Positions 53,671 through 61,882 of a stretch of DNA of 64,000 bases are shown one piece after another (the first letter of the stretch is position 1; the number at the start of each line of letters is the position of its first letter). A model generated the notes under the pieces. It ran no database searches, was not told where the DNA came from, and was given only the letters and a program-made list of their open reading frames with translations. The DNA is from Roseomonas sp. GTDB taxonomy: Bacteria > Pseudomonadota > Alphaproteobacteria > Acetobacterales > Acetobacteraceae. A program made the translations under genes and the position numbers. The DNA is taken from positions 1-64,000 of the forward strand of contig JADCGF010000005.1 in assembly GCA_020249145.1 (NCBI GenBank), read 5' to 3'.

Positions 53671-53720
53671 GATCGTATTTTCCGAGTCGCCAAGTGTTTC
53701 CACTTGGCTTGAAAATACTC
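53671..53720. repeat. Two-stem palindromic element, copy 2, between convergent genes
   Basis: The outer 8 bp stem is GTATTTTC/GAAAATAC (53675-53682 with 53711-53718), the internal loop CGAGTC / TT, and the inner stem GCCAAGTG/CACTTGGC (53689-53696 with 53701-53708), loop TTTC. It fills a 59 bp gap between the convergent esterase and EamA genes. Relative to copy 1 (36346-36395), two outer-stem pairs changed on both sides, so pairing is kept. Confidence 0.85.
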
Positions 53721-53726
53721 AAGCGT

Positions 53727-54644
53727 TCACCGCTTCACGCCTAGTTTCATTTCGCGATACCAGATGTAAAGCCCTGCGCCGACCAACACCAGAATGCCCA
53801 GGAAATCCCAACCATCCGGCATTTCCGCCCAGATCAAGGCACCAAGGGCTGTCGTCCAGATAATCGCTGAATATTCAAAGGGCGCCAGCAAGGAAGCCTC
53901 TCCCTTACGATAGGCATCCGTCATCATAATTTGTGCAATGGCTGACACCAGGCCGATGCCCGCCAGCAGCGCCCATTGCGTGGGGCTCGGCCAGACCCAA
54001 ACGGGGATCATCGCAATCCCGGCCAGCACTGCCGAGAAAAACGCAAACCAAAACACAATGGCAACGCCACTTTCGCCAGCCTCACCCATTTTGCGAATGG
54101 TGATCATGGCCAAGGCCCAGGCGAGCGACCCCAAAATGCAAAGTCCAAGCGCCAGCCATTGCGTATCCGTGGTGCTCTGTTCGGGCCGCACCATCAGCAG
54201 CACGCCACAAAACCCGACCAGCACCGCAAGCCAGCGGCGCCAGCCAACTTTCTCCCCCAGAATAGGGATCGCAAGCAGCGTCAGGAACAACGGCATGGTG
54301 AAGCCAAGCGCCGTCACCGTCACCAGCGGCAAATAGACATAGCCATAGAAGGAACCAACCATACCCATCATGCCGAACATCGTGCGCAGCACATGGCTGC
54401 CAGGATTGCGCATCCGCAATGCCGCAAGACCGCCAGCGCTGATCACCACTGGCAAAAGCGGAAACAATGCAAAGAAATTGCGGAAGAAGATCACCTCCGC
54501 CACCGGAATGCCCGTACCGATGGTCTTGGCGAAGGCCGCCGAGATGGAAAAGCTCGCCGCCGCCAGAACAACCAGTATCACGCCACGGCGGCGCGCACGC
54601 CTGGTCCGGGCGGGATCAAGGGGTTGGGAATCGTTTTCTGTCAT
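53727..54644 (-). CDS. EamA/DMT-superfamily membrane exporter
   Basis: 305 residues with two EamA repeats and about ten hydrophobic helices: VILVVLAAASFSISAAFAKTIG near the N-terminus, VIFFRNFFALFPLLP, LPLVTVTALGFTMPLFLTLLAIPILGEKVGWRRW (the repeat-1 hallmark), and MTDAYRKGEASLLAPFEYSAIIWTTALGALIWAEMPDGW in repeat 2. Members export amino acids or metabolites. Cargo is unknown. It is convergent with the esterase gene and divergent from alaX. Confidence 0.92.
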   Translation of the reverse strand: MTENDSQPLDPARTRRARRRGVILVVLAAASFSISAAFAKTIGTGIPVAEVIFFRNFFALFPLLPVVISAGGLAALRMRNPGSHVLRTMFGMMGMVGSFYGYVYLPLVTVTALGFTMPLFLTLLAIPILGEKVGWRRWLAVLVGFCGVLLMVRPEQSTTDTQWLALGLCILGSLAWALAMITIRKMGEAGESGVAIVFWFAFFSAVLAGIAMIPVWVWPSPTQWALLAGIGLVSAIAQIMMTDAYRKGEASLLAPFEYSAIIWTTALGALIWAEMPDGWDFLGILVLVGAGLYIWYREMKLGVKR

Positions 54645-54750
54645 GCGTCTGGCTTTCGGAGACTAACCCGAAATCCATCCCGGTGGCAGAGGTTTTGTTC
54701 CAGCGATTTCTGGCCTAGCCTATCCCCTTCAGGTAACGCCCAGGAAACGC

Positions 54751-55470
54751 ATGACTGAATTGCTTTATCGCGAAGACGCCTATGCTGCGGAAATCAGCGC
54801 CAGGGTACTTGCGGCTTCGGCCGATGCAATCGTTACGGACCGTACGAATTTCTATGCCCAGGCCGGCGGTCAGCCCGGCGATACCGGCGTGCTGCGTTGG
54901 CCGGGCGGCGAGGCGCGTATCGCCAATACCACCAAGGGGCCCGAAGATACCGTGCTGCATGTGCCAGAAGCCGGCGCGGCCTTGCCGGAAGTGGGGGTGA
55001 CGATCACGCTCGCGCTTGATTGGCCGCGCCGCCTACGCCTGATGCGCATGCACACGACGCTGCATTTGCTGTGCAGCCTGATCCCCGGCGCGGGTGTCAC
55101 CGGCGGGCAAATCGGGCTTGAGAAATCCCGCCTTGATTTCGATCTGCCGGAACCGCCCAGCAAGGAAAGCCTGACCGAAGGCTTGAATGCGCTAATCGCC
55201 GCCAATCATGCCATCTCGCAGGAATGGATCAGCGAGGCTGAGCTTGATGCCAATCCCAGCCTGGTGCGCACGCTCTCCGTGCAGCCGCCACGCGGCGCCG
55301 GGCGCATTCGGTTAGTGCGGATCGGCAGCGCTGATGCGCCGATTGATCTGCAACCCTGTGGCGGCACGCATGTGCGCCATACCGGCGAGATCGGGCGTGT
55401 GGAGGTCACGAAAATCGAAAACAAGGGCCGGCAGAATCGCCGCGTTTCCCTAGTGCTGGTGGAGGATTGA
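54751..55470 (+). CDS. alaX: Alanyl-tRNA editing protein (AlaX)
   Basis: A 239-residue freestanding homologue of the AlaRS editing domain, which hydrolyses Ser-tRNA(Ala) or Gly-tRNA(Ala). Zinc ligands are HTTLH at 101-105 and Cys/His in CGGTHVRHTGEI near the C-terminus. TDRTNFYAQAGGQPGDTG matches the family. The length fits AlaX-M. It is 3 nt from the mercaptopyruvate sulfurtransferase gene, so the two are probably co-transcribed; why is not obvious. Confidence 0.93.
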   Translation: MTELLYREDAYAAEISARVLAASADAIVTDRTNFYAQAGGQPGDTGVLRWPGGEARIANTTKGPEDTVLHVPEAGAALPEVGVTITLALDWPRRLRLMRMHTTLHLLCSLIPGAGVTGGQIGLEKSRLDFDLPEPPSKESLTEGLNALIAANHAISQEWISEAELDANPSLVRTLSVQPPRGAGRIRLVRIGSADAPIDLQPCGGTHVRHTGEIGRVEVTKIENKGRQNRRVSLVLVED

Positions 55471-55473
55471 TCC

Positions 55474-56316
55474 ATGCATGATCTGGTTTCTACCGAATGG
55501 CTGGCCGAGGCAATTGGCGCGCCTGATCTGATGGTGTTTGACGCGACCAAATACCTACCTAATGAACCCTTTGATGGCCTCACGAAATTTCGCGAAGCGC
55601 ATATTCCGGGCGCGCGTTTCTTTGACATTGATGTGGTGGCCGATCCCGACACCAACCTGCCGCATATGGCGCCGACCGCTGGGCGCTTCGCGAGACTGAT
55701 GGGTGAAATGGGCATCAGCAATGCAACGCGCGTGATCTTCTACGATCAGAAGGGGTTGCAATCCTCGGCACGCGGCTGGTGGCTGATGAAGCTGTTCGGG
55801 CATGAGAAGACCGCCGTGTTGGATGGCGGCTTGCCGAAATGGCTAGCCGAGGGACGCGCGACGGAAAGCGGTGACGCCAAGTCAGCCGCCCCCACCAGCT
55901 ACACGCCGGATTTCCGCGCTGATCTGCTGAAAGGCATTGGCGATGTGAAGCGCATTATCGCTGATGGCAGCGCGCTTATTTTGGATGCTCGCGCCAAGGG
56001 TCGCTTTGATGGCACGGCACCGGAACCGCGCCCGGGCCTGCCTTCCGGCCATATGCCGGGTGCCAAAAGCGTGCCCTTCAATGAATTGCTCAACGCCGAT
56101 TTCACCATGAAGGATGCGGCAGCGCTACGCGCACGCTTTGCGGCTGCTGGTGCGGATGGAACCACACCCATCGTCACCAGCTGCGGCACGGGCGTGACCG
56201 CCTGCATCCTGGCGTTTGGCCTGAAACAGGCCGGGCTTGGTGATGCCGCAATCTATGATGGTTCCTGGACCGAATGGGCCGGCAGGCCTGAAACCCAAAA
56301 GGAAAAGAGTAGCTGA
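55474..56316 (+). CDS. sseA: 3-mercaptopyruvate sulfurtransferase (two-rhodanese-domain)
   Basis: 280 residues with two rhodanese domains. The first (about 1-128) is the structural copy; the second (about 150-275) carries the catalytic Cys237 in SCGTGVTA, the loop typical of mercaptopyruvate sulfurtransferases rather than thiosulfate enzymes (which have CRKGVT). It transfers sulfane sulfur from 3-mercaptopyruvate to thiols or cyanide. It is followed 1 nt later by a PLP lyase (cystathionine beta-lyase), suggesting a cysteine or sulfur-catabolism operon. Confidence 0.93.
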   Translation: MHDLVSTEWLAEAIGAPDLMVFDATKYLPNEPFDGLTKFREAHIPGARFFDIDVVADPDTNLPHMAPTAGRFARLMGEMGISNATRVIFYDQKGLQSSARGWWLMKLFGHEKTAVLDGGLPKWLAEGRATESGDAKSAAPTSYTPDFRADLLKGIGDVKRIIADGSALILDARAKGRFDGTAPEPRPGLPSGHMPGAKSVPFNELLNADFTMKDAAALRARFAAAGADGTTPIVTSCGTGVTACILAFGLKQAGLGDAAIYDGSWTEWAGRPETQKEKSS

Positions 56317-56317
56317 T

Positions 56318-57514
56318 ATGGCCGACAACAACGCCAAACACGGGCAAGGCTTCGCCACACGCATGTCTCATGCCGGGCGCGCGGGAACGCGAGTGCATGG
56401 CTTCGTCAATCCCGGCGTGCATCGCGGCTCCACCGTGCTGCACCCGAATTCTGAATCGCGCCGCGCCTTCCAGAAGGACAAATGGAACCGCGTGATGACC
56501 TACGGCACTGCCGGCGGTCCTACGCAATATGCTTTGGAAGATGTGGTCGCGGAAATTGAAGGCGGTACGCGCTGCGTACTGGTCGGCACGGGTTTGGCGG
56601 CGGTGACGGTGCCGCTGATGGCGTATCTGAAGACCGGCGATCATTGCCTGATGCCCGATTCCGCCTATGGCCCGGCGCGCAATGTTTGCAATGGGTTGCT
56701 GAAGGATTGGGGGGTGGAGACCACCTATTACGATCCGCTGATTGATGAGGCCGGCATCCGTGCACTCATCCGCCCCAATACCAAGGTGGTCTATACCGAA
56801 AGCCCGGGCAGCCACACATTCGAAGTGCAGGATGTGCCGGCTATTGCGCGCGCGGCGCATGCGGCGGGCTGCGTGGTGATGATGGACAATACCTGGGGCA
56901 TTCATCACTTCATGCCCTTCCAGCATGGTGTGGATGTTTCCATCCAGGCGCTGACAAAATATGTCGGCGGGCATTCGGATGTGCTGCTGGGCTCCATCAC
57001 CGTGAATAGAGAAAAGGATTATGACATTGTGCGCGGAGCGGCCTCCCAAATGGGGCATTTCGCGGCACCTGATGATTGCTGGCTGGCGCTGCGTGGTGTG
57101 CGCACCATGCCCGTTCGCTTAAAGCAGCAGGAAAAAAGCGGGCTTGAAGTGGCGCGCTGGTTTGAAAACCGGCCGGAAGTGCTGAGTGTGCTGCACCCGG
57201 CCCTGCCATCGCACCCACAGCATGCGTTGTGGAAGCGTGATTTCACCGGCGCCTGCAGCCTATTCGGCGTAGTGTTCAAGCCGCACTATACGGAAGCGGA
57301 TATCTTCAACTTCATTGATAACCTCAAGCTTTTCGGGATTGGTGCTTCATGGGGTGGGTTTGAAAGCCTCGCACTTCCCACCACGGGCTTCATCACCCGC
57401 ACCGCGACCAGCCCGGATATGGGCGGCTTTACGGTGCGCATTCATATCGGGCTTGAAGATGTTGGTGATTTGATTGCTGATCTGACGCAGGGCTTGGCGA
57501 CGCTGCCGAAGTAG
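56318..57514 (+). CDS. metC: Cystathionine beta-lyase, PLP-dependent (MetC type)
   Basis: 398 residues from the ATG at 56318 with the Cys/Met-metabolism PLP fold. The internal aldimine Lys214 is in ALTKYVGGHSD, PLP-phosphate binding is in GTGLAAVTVP with TYGTAGGPTQ, and MMDNTWGIHHFMPFQHG gives the PLP Asp. It cleaves cystathionine to homocysteine, pyruvate and ammonia; many homologues also have cysteine desulfhydrase activity, which would fit the adjacent sulfurtransferase. Convergent with the glycine-zipper gene. Confidence 0.92.
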   Translation: MADNNAKHGQGFATRMSHAGRAGTRVHGFVNPGVHRGSTVLHPNSESRRAFQKDKWNRVMTYGTAGGPTQYALEDVVAEIEGGTRCVLVGTGLAAVTVPLMAYLKTGDHCLMPDSAYGPARNVCNGLLKDWGVETTYYDPLIDEAGIRALIRPNTKVVYTESPGSHTFEVQDVPAIARAAHAAGCVVMMDNTWGIHHFMPFQHGVDVSIQALTKYVGGHSDVLLGSITVNREKDYDIVRGAASQMGHFAAPDDCWLALRGVRTMPVRLKQQEKSGLEVARWFENRPEVLSVLHPALPSHPQHALWKRDFTGACSLFGVVFKPHYTEADIFNFIDNLKLFGIGASWGGFESLALPTTGFITRTATSPDMGGFTVRIHIGLEDVGDLIADLTQGLATLPK

Positions 57515-57526
57515 CGCAGTGCGGAA

Positions 57527-57552
57527 GGGCCGCCCAGGGAAAGGAGCGGCCC
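57527..57552. terminator. Weak hairpin between convergent metC and glycine-zipper genes
   Basis: GGGCCGC (57527-57533) and GCGGCCC (57546-57552) form a 7 bp stem with a 12 nt loop, 13 nt after the metC stop and 7 nt beyond the end of the opposing gene. There is no T-run on either side. It may be a bidirectional 3' structure. Confidence 0.4.
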
Positions 57553-57559
57553 AAATGGC

Positions 57560-57835
57560 TCAACGCTGGCTCCGCCCTGTCTCAACACCACGCTGATAAG
57601 CGCGCCGTTCATTCTCCCGCGATTGGCCAACCGCCAAGCCACCCGCCGCACCAACGCCAGCACCAATCAGCGCGCCCCAGCCTGCATTGCCGGAAAAGGA
57701 GCCAATAGCAGCGCCCCCAAGTGCGCCAGCGCCAGCGCCAATTGCCGTGCTGCGCTGCTTATCGCTCATATCCGCGCAGCCCGTCGCTGCCAGCAGCGCC
57801 AAAGATGCAAAGCCTATTGTCCATTTGCGCGCCAT
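57560..57835 (-). CDS. Small outer-membrane-type lipoprotein with glycine zipper
   Basis: 91 residues from the ATG at 57835, which has AAGGAG and 7 nt spacing (the frame extends to 57862). The signal peptide ends in LLAATGC, a lipobox with the acylated Cys. The mature part has a glycine zipper (GAGAGALGGAAIGSFSGNAGWGALIGAGVGAAGG in pieces), a 30-40 residue membrane-associating pattern of Gly/Ala at fixed spacing, ending in RAYQRGVETGR. Homologues include SlyB/OmpA-type Gly-zipper lipoproteins. Its exact role is unknown. Confidence 0.85.
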   Translation of the reverse strand: MARKWTIGFASLALLAATGCADMSDKQRSTAIGAGAGALGGAAIGSFSGNAGWGALIGAGVGAAGGLAVGQSRENERRAYQRGVETGRSQR

Positions 57836-57873
57836 GGGAATCTCCTTGGCCATTGCCAACAATCAATTTTGTA

Positions 57874-58302
57874 TCAGCGCCGCGCCGAACGCGTGGCACA
57901 GGGGTATTGCGCAGCGGCAAATCGCGTCAGCCCATCGGCTGCGCGCATGCCTTGAAGCTGCGGATTGGCCGCCGCCCAAGCCACGAAACTCGCCGCCACC
58001 TGATCCAAAGTTGGCGATGGCGTGGGCAGGCAGAAGCCAGGCCGCGTGCCTTGGCGCTTATGCATCATGTCGCTTGTCTGCCCTGCCCCCACCAGCAGGC
58101 CATGGCAGAAATGCACCGCCGCCGCATAAGCCGGTTCCTGCGCCGTCGCACCGCAAAGCCTTGCCAAGGCGCCCGTTGTGCCGGCGGTGAAGGTCTCGCC
58201 TGTGATGGCATTCGTCTGCGCCGAAGCCATCGGCGCCGTGCCTAATGCTACCGCACATGCCGCCATAGGGAGCAAAGAGCCAACTCCACGTAACGCCATC
58301 AC
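57874..58302 (-). CDS. Exported protein resembling the Rap1a/Tai immunity family
   Basis: 142 residues with a signal peptide (ending about ASAQ at 26-29). The mature part has four cysteines (50, 66, 91, 135) in a layout that fits Rap1a/Tai: TTGALARLC, VHFCHGLLVGAGQ, GFCLPTPSPTLDQVAASFVAWAAANP and FAAAQYPC. In Serratia such proteins protect against type VI amidase effectors. No type VI or effector genes are present in this window, so the domain may serve another role here; I rely on pattern memory only. Confidence 0.6.
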   Translation of the reverse strand: MMALRGVGSLLPMAACAVALGTAPMASAQTNAITGETFTAGTTGALARLCGATAQEPAYAAAVHFCHGLLVGAGQTSDMMHKRQGTRPGFCLPTPSPTLDQVAASFVAWAAANPQLQGMRAADGLTRFAAAQYPCATRSARR

Positions 58303-58371
58303 ATCCTCCTGAACCGCGAAGTAGAAGCTAGGTTACGCGTCACGCGACCCGCTTGGCAACTTAAATCATGT

Positions 58372-58863
58372 CTATGCGCTGTGCGGAGTGTCCCCGCATT
58401 TGTCGCAAAATCCTTCAATTTCTACCGTCGTACGCGCGGCAGAAAAGCCGGCCTTGATGGCAGCGGCGCTGATGGCCGCGGCCACGCCGTGATCAGAAAT
58501 CTCCCGCGTCGCACCACACCCGCGACAGATCAGGAATTGATGCGGATGGTCATGCGCATGGTCGTGATGCGCGCCATGCCCTTCCAAGGCCTCATTACAG
58601 CCCATGAAGGCGTTCAGCCTTTCCAACCGATGGATCAAACCCTGTTCCAGCAGGAAATCCAGCGCGCGATAAACTGTGGGTGGCGCGGCCTTGGCGCGGC
58701 TTGCCTTCAATTGATCAAGCAAGGCATAGGCGCCGATCGGCGCATCCGCTTCCAGCACCAGGCGCAGCACATCGCGGCGCAAAGGGGTCAATTGTACGCC
58801 GCGCTTTTGGCAAAGCGCCTCTGCCCGTGCCAAGGATGTCAGATGTGGTTCAGAACCATGCAT
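58372..58863 (-). CDS. zur: Fur-family zinc uptake regulator Zur
   Basis: A 163-residue Fur-family repressor. The winged helix has PTVYRALDFL at 62-71; C-terminal structural zinc cysteines are at 113-116 (CRGC) and 153-156 (CDKC). A His-rich stretch (96-108) gives additional metal ligands. HRLERLNAFMGCNE is the Zur-like dimer region. It lacks the extra Cys/His patterns of PerR or Mur. The ATG follows AGGAAG. It is divergent from hisI, sharing a Zur-box palindrome in the 40 bp between them, consistent with autoregulation. Confidence 0.92.
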   Translation of the reverse strand: MHGSEPHLTSLARAEALCQKRGVQLTPLRRDVLRLVLEADAPIGAYALLDQLKASRAKAAPPTVYRALDFLLEQGLIHRLERLNAFMGCNEALEGHGAHHDHAHDHPHQFLICRGCGATREISDHGVAAAISAAAIKAGFSAARTTVEIEGFCDKCGDTPHSA

Positions 58864-58888
58864 ACCGCTTCCTAACAGGAATCGCGCA

Positions 58889-58903
58889 TGTTATAAAGTA
58901 ACA
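58889..58903. promoter_or_regulatory. Zur box in the zur/hisI divergent promoter
   Basis: The 15 bp TGTTATAAAGTAACA has TGTTA/TAACA arms and fits the alphaproteobacterial Zur-box pattern (TGTTATANTATAACA, matched at nearly all positions). It abuts the hisI ATG (58904). The -10-like TATAAA (58892-58897) is inside it, 6-7 nt before the ATG, and no Shine-Dalgarno lies between, so the hisI message may be leaderless. On the minus strand TATAAC lies about 27 nt before the zur start. Zur binding would block both promoters. Confidence 0.75.
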
Positions 58904-59317
58904 ATGTCAGCCCCCAGCATTTCCGCCACCGCGCGCGACGCCCTGCTTGCCGCCATAAAGCCCGATGCCGCCGGCCTGATCCCCGCCATCGCTCAGCAGC
59001 ATGATACGGGCGAAGTGTTGATGATGGCCTGGATGAATGCCGAAAGCCTAGCCGAGACACTCTCAACCGGTCGCGTCTGCTATTATTCGCGTTCCCGCAA
59101 GGCGCTGTGGCGCAAGGGGGAAACATCGGGTCAGGTGCAGATGCTGGTGGATCTGCGGCTTGATTGTGATGGCGATACCATCCTGCTGCTGGTGGATCAG
59201 CAGGGGGTTGCCTGCCATACCGGGCGGCGCAATTGCTTCTACCGCGCCCCGCGCGGCGAAACACTCGCCAACATCGCGGAGCCACTCATGGACCCGGAAG
59301 CGCTTTACCGCACATGA
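58904..59317 (+). CDS. hisI: Phosphoribosyl-AMP cyclohydrolase (Zur-controlled)
   Basis: 137 residues; HisI catalyses step 3 of histidine biosynthesis using zinc. [53 protein letters not shown] (Cys plus acidic metal ligands) and [14 protein letters not shown] give the zinc and magnesium sites. It is far from other his genes. The start has no ribosome binding site but abuts the Zur box. Zur-regulated hisI paralogues are known to accompany COG0523 chaperones in other bacteria; whether a second hisI exists is not visible here. Confidence 0.93.
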   Translation: MSAPSISATARDALLAAIKPDAAGLIPAIAQQHDTGEVLMMAWMNAESLAETLSTGRVCYYSRSRKALWRKGETSGQVQMLVDLRLDCDGDTILLLVDQQGVACHTGRRNCFYRAPRGETLANIAEPLMDPEALYRT

Positions 59318-60357
59318 AGCTCATTCCCGTTACGGTGCTGACCGGCTTTCTCGGCGCGGGCAAGACCACGCTGTTGAACCGGCTGCTGAAGCACCCGGAC
59401 ATGGCCGGAAGCGCCGTGCTGATCAATGAATTTGGTGAGATTGGGCTGGACCATCTGCTGGTCGAAAAGCTGGATGAAGATACCGTTTTGTTGAATGCGG
59501 GCTGTCTGTGCTGCACCATCCGCGGTGATTTGCAGCGCGCTTTGCGTGATTTGGCTCTGAAGGCCGAAGCCGGGCATGAAATTCGCCGCGTGCTGATTGA
59601 AACCACGGGCCTGGCTGACCCTGCGCCAATTCTGCAAACGCTGATGAGCGACCCGGTGGCGCTGCGGTCCTTCCGGCTTGATGGCGTGGTGACGGTGGTG
59701 GATGTGGTGGTAGGCGCGGCCACGCTGGATAGCCAAATCGAAGCGGTGAAGCAGGCCGCCGTTGCTGATCGGCTGATCCTGAGCAAGACGGACATCTCGG
59801 GCGCTGATCAAATCAGCGCAATTGAAGCGCGCCTGCATGCGCTCAATCCCGGCGCGCCGATCAGGCGCGTTGTGGCGGGGGATGTGGCGCCGGATTTCCT
59901 GTTTGGTACCGGCGGTTTTGATCCAGCCAGCAAGATCGCCGATGTCGCCAATTGGCTGGCGGCAGAAGCGGCGCATCACCATCATCATGGTCATCACCAT
60001 GATCCGAACCGCCATGATGCGCGCATCCAGGCCTTTGGCCTGAGCTTTGCCGAACCTCTCCCATGGGAGGGGTTGGCGAGTTGGCTTGAAATGCTCGCCA
60101 TCACGCGCGGCGCCAGTATTTTGCGCATGAAGGGTATTCTGAACCTGGAAGGAGAAGACCGGCCCGTGGTGCTGCATGGCGTGCAGCACGTCTTTCACCC
60201 GCCGGAACGCCTGGCCGCCTGGCCGGCAGGGCATGACCGGCAATCAAGGCTGGTCTTCATCCTGCGCGATCTGGACCGCGCCGTGGTGGAAGAAGGCTTG
60301 GCCGCCTTCCTGCAAGCGGCGCGCGACAAGGCAGCGCTTGCCGCCGGCGTGAAATGA
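59314..60357 (+). CDS. COG0523 (CobW/ZNG-type) GTP-dependent zinc metallochaperone
   Basis: 347 residues from the ATG at 59314, overlapping the hisI stop by 4 nt. Walker [10 protein letters not shown] (11-19), the metal-binding CXCC as GCLCC (64-68), Walker B-like [12 protein letters not shown], and the guanine motif SKTD (158-161) define a G3E GTPase. A His-rich segment at 222-235 and the C-terminal CobW_C domain (from about 240) follow. ZNG-type members deliver zinc to target enzymes; coupling to hisI under a Zur box suggests HisI may be a client. Confidence 0.94.
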   Translation: MKLIPVTVLTGFLGAGKTTLLNRLLKHPDMAGSAVLINEFGEIGLDHLLVEKLDEDTVLLNAGCLCCTIRGDLQRALRDLALKAEAGHEIRRVLIETTGLADPAPILQTLMSDPVALRSFRLDGVVTVVDVVVGAATLDSQIEAVKQAAVADRLILSKTDISGADQISAIEARLHALNPGAPIRRVVAGDVAPDFLFGTGGFDPASKIADVANWLAAEAAHHHHHGHHHDPNRHDARIQAFGLSFAEPLPWEGLASWLEMLAITRGASILRMKGILNLEGEDRPVVLHGVQHVFHPPERLAAWPAGHDRQSRLVFILRDLDRAVVEEGLAAFLQAARDKAALAAGVK

Positions 60358-60392
60358 TTCCGCCGCGCGCCAATCTCGGCTAATAACGCGCC

Positions 60393-60995
60393 ATGCCCCC
60401 TGCCCCTTTGATATTTGAGACCCTCTCTGGCGCGGCGCTTACCGCGCGGTTGGATACGCTGGCTGGCCTGCGCATTCGTGTCTTTCGCGATTGGCCTTAT
60501 CTTTACGAGGGCGATCCGGCGCATGAGGCGCGCTATCTTGCGGCTTACGCGCAAAGCCCCGGCGCCTTGGTGGTGGCGGCCAGCACGCCACAGGGCGAAG
60601 CGGTTGGTATGGCGACCTGCCAGCCGGGGCGCGAAGCCAGCGAAAAGCTCCGCGCTTCCTGGGCTGCGGCAGGGCTGGATGCGGCGACACTATGTTATTT
60701 CGGTGAGAGTGTTTTGTTGCCCGAATATCGCGGCCAGGGTGCGGGTGTGCGTTTTTTTCAGGAACGCGAAGCCCATGCGCGCCACTTGGGGCTTTCCATC
60801 GCTGCCTTCTGTTCCGTTGTGCGCAATGAAAACGACCCGCGCCGGCCACGCGATTACACGCCCTTGGATGATTTCTGGCACAATCGCGGCTATGAACCGC
60901 GACCCGATATCTCCACCGTCATGCATTGGCGCGAAGTGGGCGACACACGCGAAACGCCGCATGTGCTTTCCTTCTGGATCAAGCGGTTTTCATGA
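60393..60995 (+). CDS. GNAT-family acetyltransferase
   Basis: 200 residues. The acetyl-CoA-binding stretch SVLLPEYRGQGAGVRFFQEREAHARHLG (about 106-133) has the R-G-x-G-x-G-like loop. The C-terminal DYTPLDDFWHNRGYE is seen in GNAT proteins adjacent to or fused with nitrilase-type hydrolases. Its start overlap (4 nt) with the next gene's start codon supports co-translation. The substrate is unknown. Confidence 0.85.
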   Translation: MPPAPLIFETLSGAALTARLDTLAGLRIRVFRDWPYLYEGDPAHEARYLAAYAQSPGALVVAASTPQGEAVGMATCQPGREASEKLRASWAAAGLDAATLCYFGESVLLPEYRGQGAGVRFFQEREAHARHLGLSIAAFCSVVRNENDPRRPRDYTPLDDFWHNRGYEPRPDISTVMHWREVGDTRETPHVLSFWIKRFS

Positions 60996-61882
60996 TGGAA
61001 GCAGCACCGATCCGCCTTGGCCTGCTGCAATATCCGGTGGGGCGCCCTACCTCCATTGCGGATTTCGCCAAGGGGCTTGATCGCTGGCTGGAAGAAGGCC
61101 GCGCGAGCGCGGATTTGCTGGTGCTGCCGGAATATGCGGCGATGGAACTCGGCGCTGGGCTGAATGGCGGTGAGGCGACTGAAGCCGCCGAGCTTGCCGC
61201 CATGGTCGCCGCCGCGCCCGCCATCCTTGAAGCGATGCGCAATGCCGCGCAGCGCCATCAGGTATGGCTACAGCCAGGCACCTTGCCCATGCGCGCAGCC
61301 GATGGCCGCGTGCTCAATCGCGCGCCCTTGATCACGCCGGAAGGCCGCGTCGCCTTTCAGGATAAGCGCGCCATGACGCGGTTCGAGACTGAGCGCTGGG
61401 GCATCAGCCAAGGCGCCGATCCCAATGTGTTTGACACGCCCTGGGGCAGGATCGGCATTTCCATCTGCTATGATATCGAATTTCCGAAGCATGCGCGCGT
61501 GCAGGTGATGGCCGGCGCCTGGCTGATCCTCGCACCTAGCTGCACGGATACGCTTGCTGGTTTCAATCGCGTGCATTTCTCGGCGCGCGCCCGCGCTTTG
61601 GAGAACCAATGCTATGTCGCGATCACGCCAACGTTGGGCGAAGCGCCCTGGTCCGCAGCGCTTGATGTGAACCGTGGTCGCGCTGGCGTTTTTGGCCCGA
61701 TGGATCGCGGCTTTCCTGCCGATGGCATTCTGGCGGAAGGGAAGATGGATGCGCCGGGCTGGGTGTTTTGTACGCTCGATCCCAGTTTGATTGAGGCAGT
61801 GCGGCGGGATGGCGCAGTGCTCAATCACCGCGATTGGCCAAGGGCGCCCTTTGGCTCACCCAAACCCGCGAACTTCGCATGA
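60992..61882 (+). CDS. Carbon-nitrogen hydrolase (nitrilase superfamily)
   Basis: 296 residues from the ATG at 60992. The catalytic triad is Glu47 (LPEYAAMEL), Lys125 (FQDKRAMTRFE) and Cys159 (ISICYDIEFP). Such enzymes hydrolyse amides or nitriles. GNAT-nitrilase fusions are known as one protein; here they are two genes overlapping by 4 nt, suggesting acylation and deacylation act on one molecule. The stop overlaps the lpxB start by 4 nt. Confidence 0.92.
   Translation: MMEAAPIRLGLLQYPVGRPTSIADFAKGLDRWLEEGRASADLLVLPEYAAMELGAGLNGGEATEAAELAAMVAAAPAILEAMRNAAQRHQVWLQPGTLPMRAADGRVLNRAPLITPEGRVAFQDKRAMTRFETERWGISQGADPNVFDTPWGRIGISICYDIEFPKHARVQVMAGAWLILAPSCTDTLAGFNRVHFSARARALENQCYVAITPTLGEAPWSAALDVNRGRAGVFGPMDRGFPADGILAEGKMDAPGWVFCTLDPSLIEAVRRDGAVLNHRDWPRAPFGSPKPANFA

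Noticed and set aside
59970..60020. Run of CAT/CAC codons that might suggest an engineered His tag or simple repeat
   Set aside because: His-rich linkers are normal in COG0523 zinc chaperones; it is a natural metal-binding segment.
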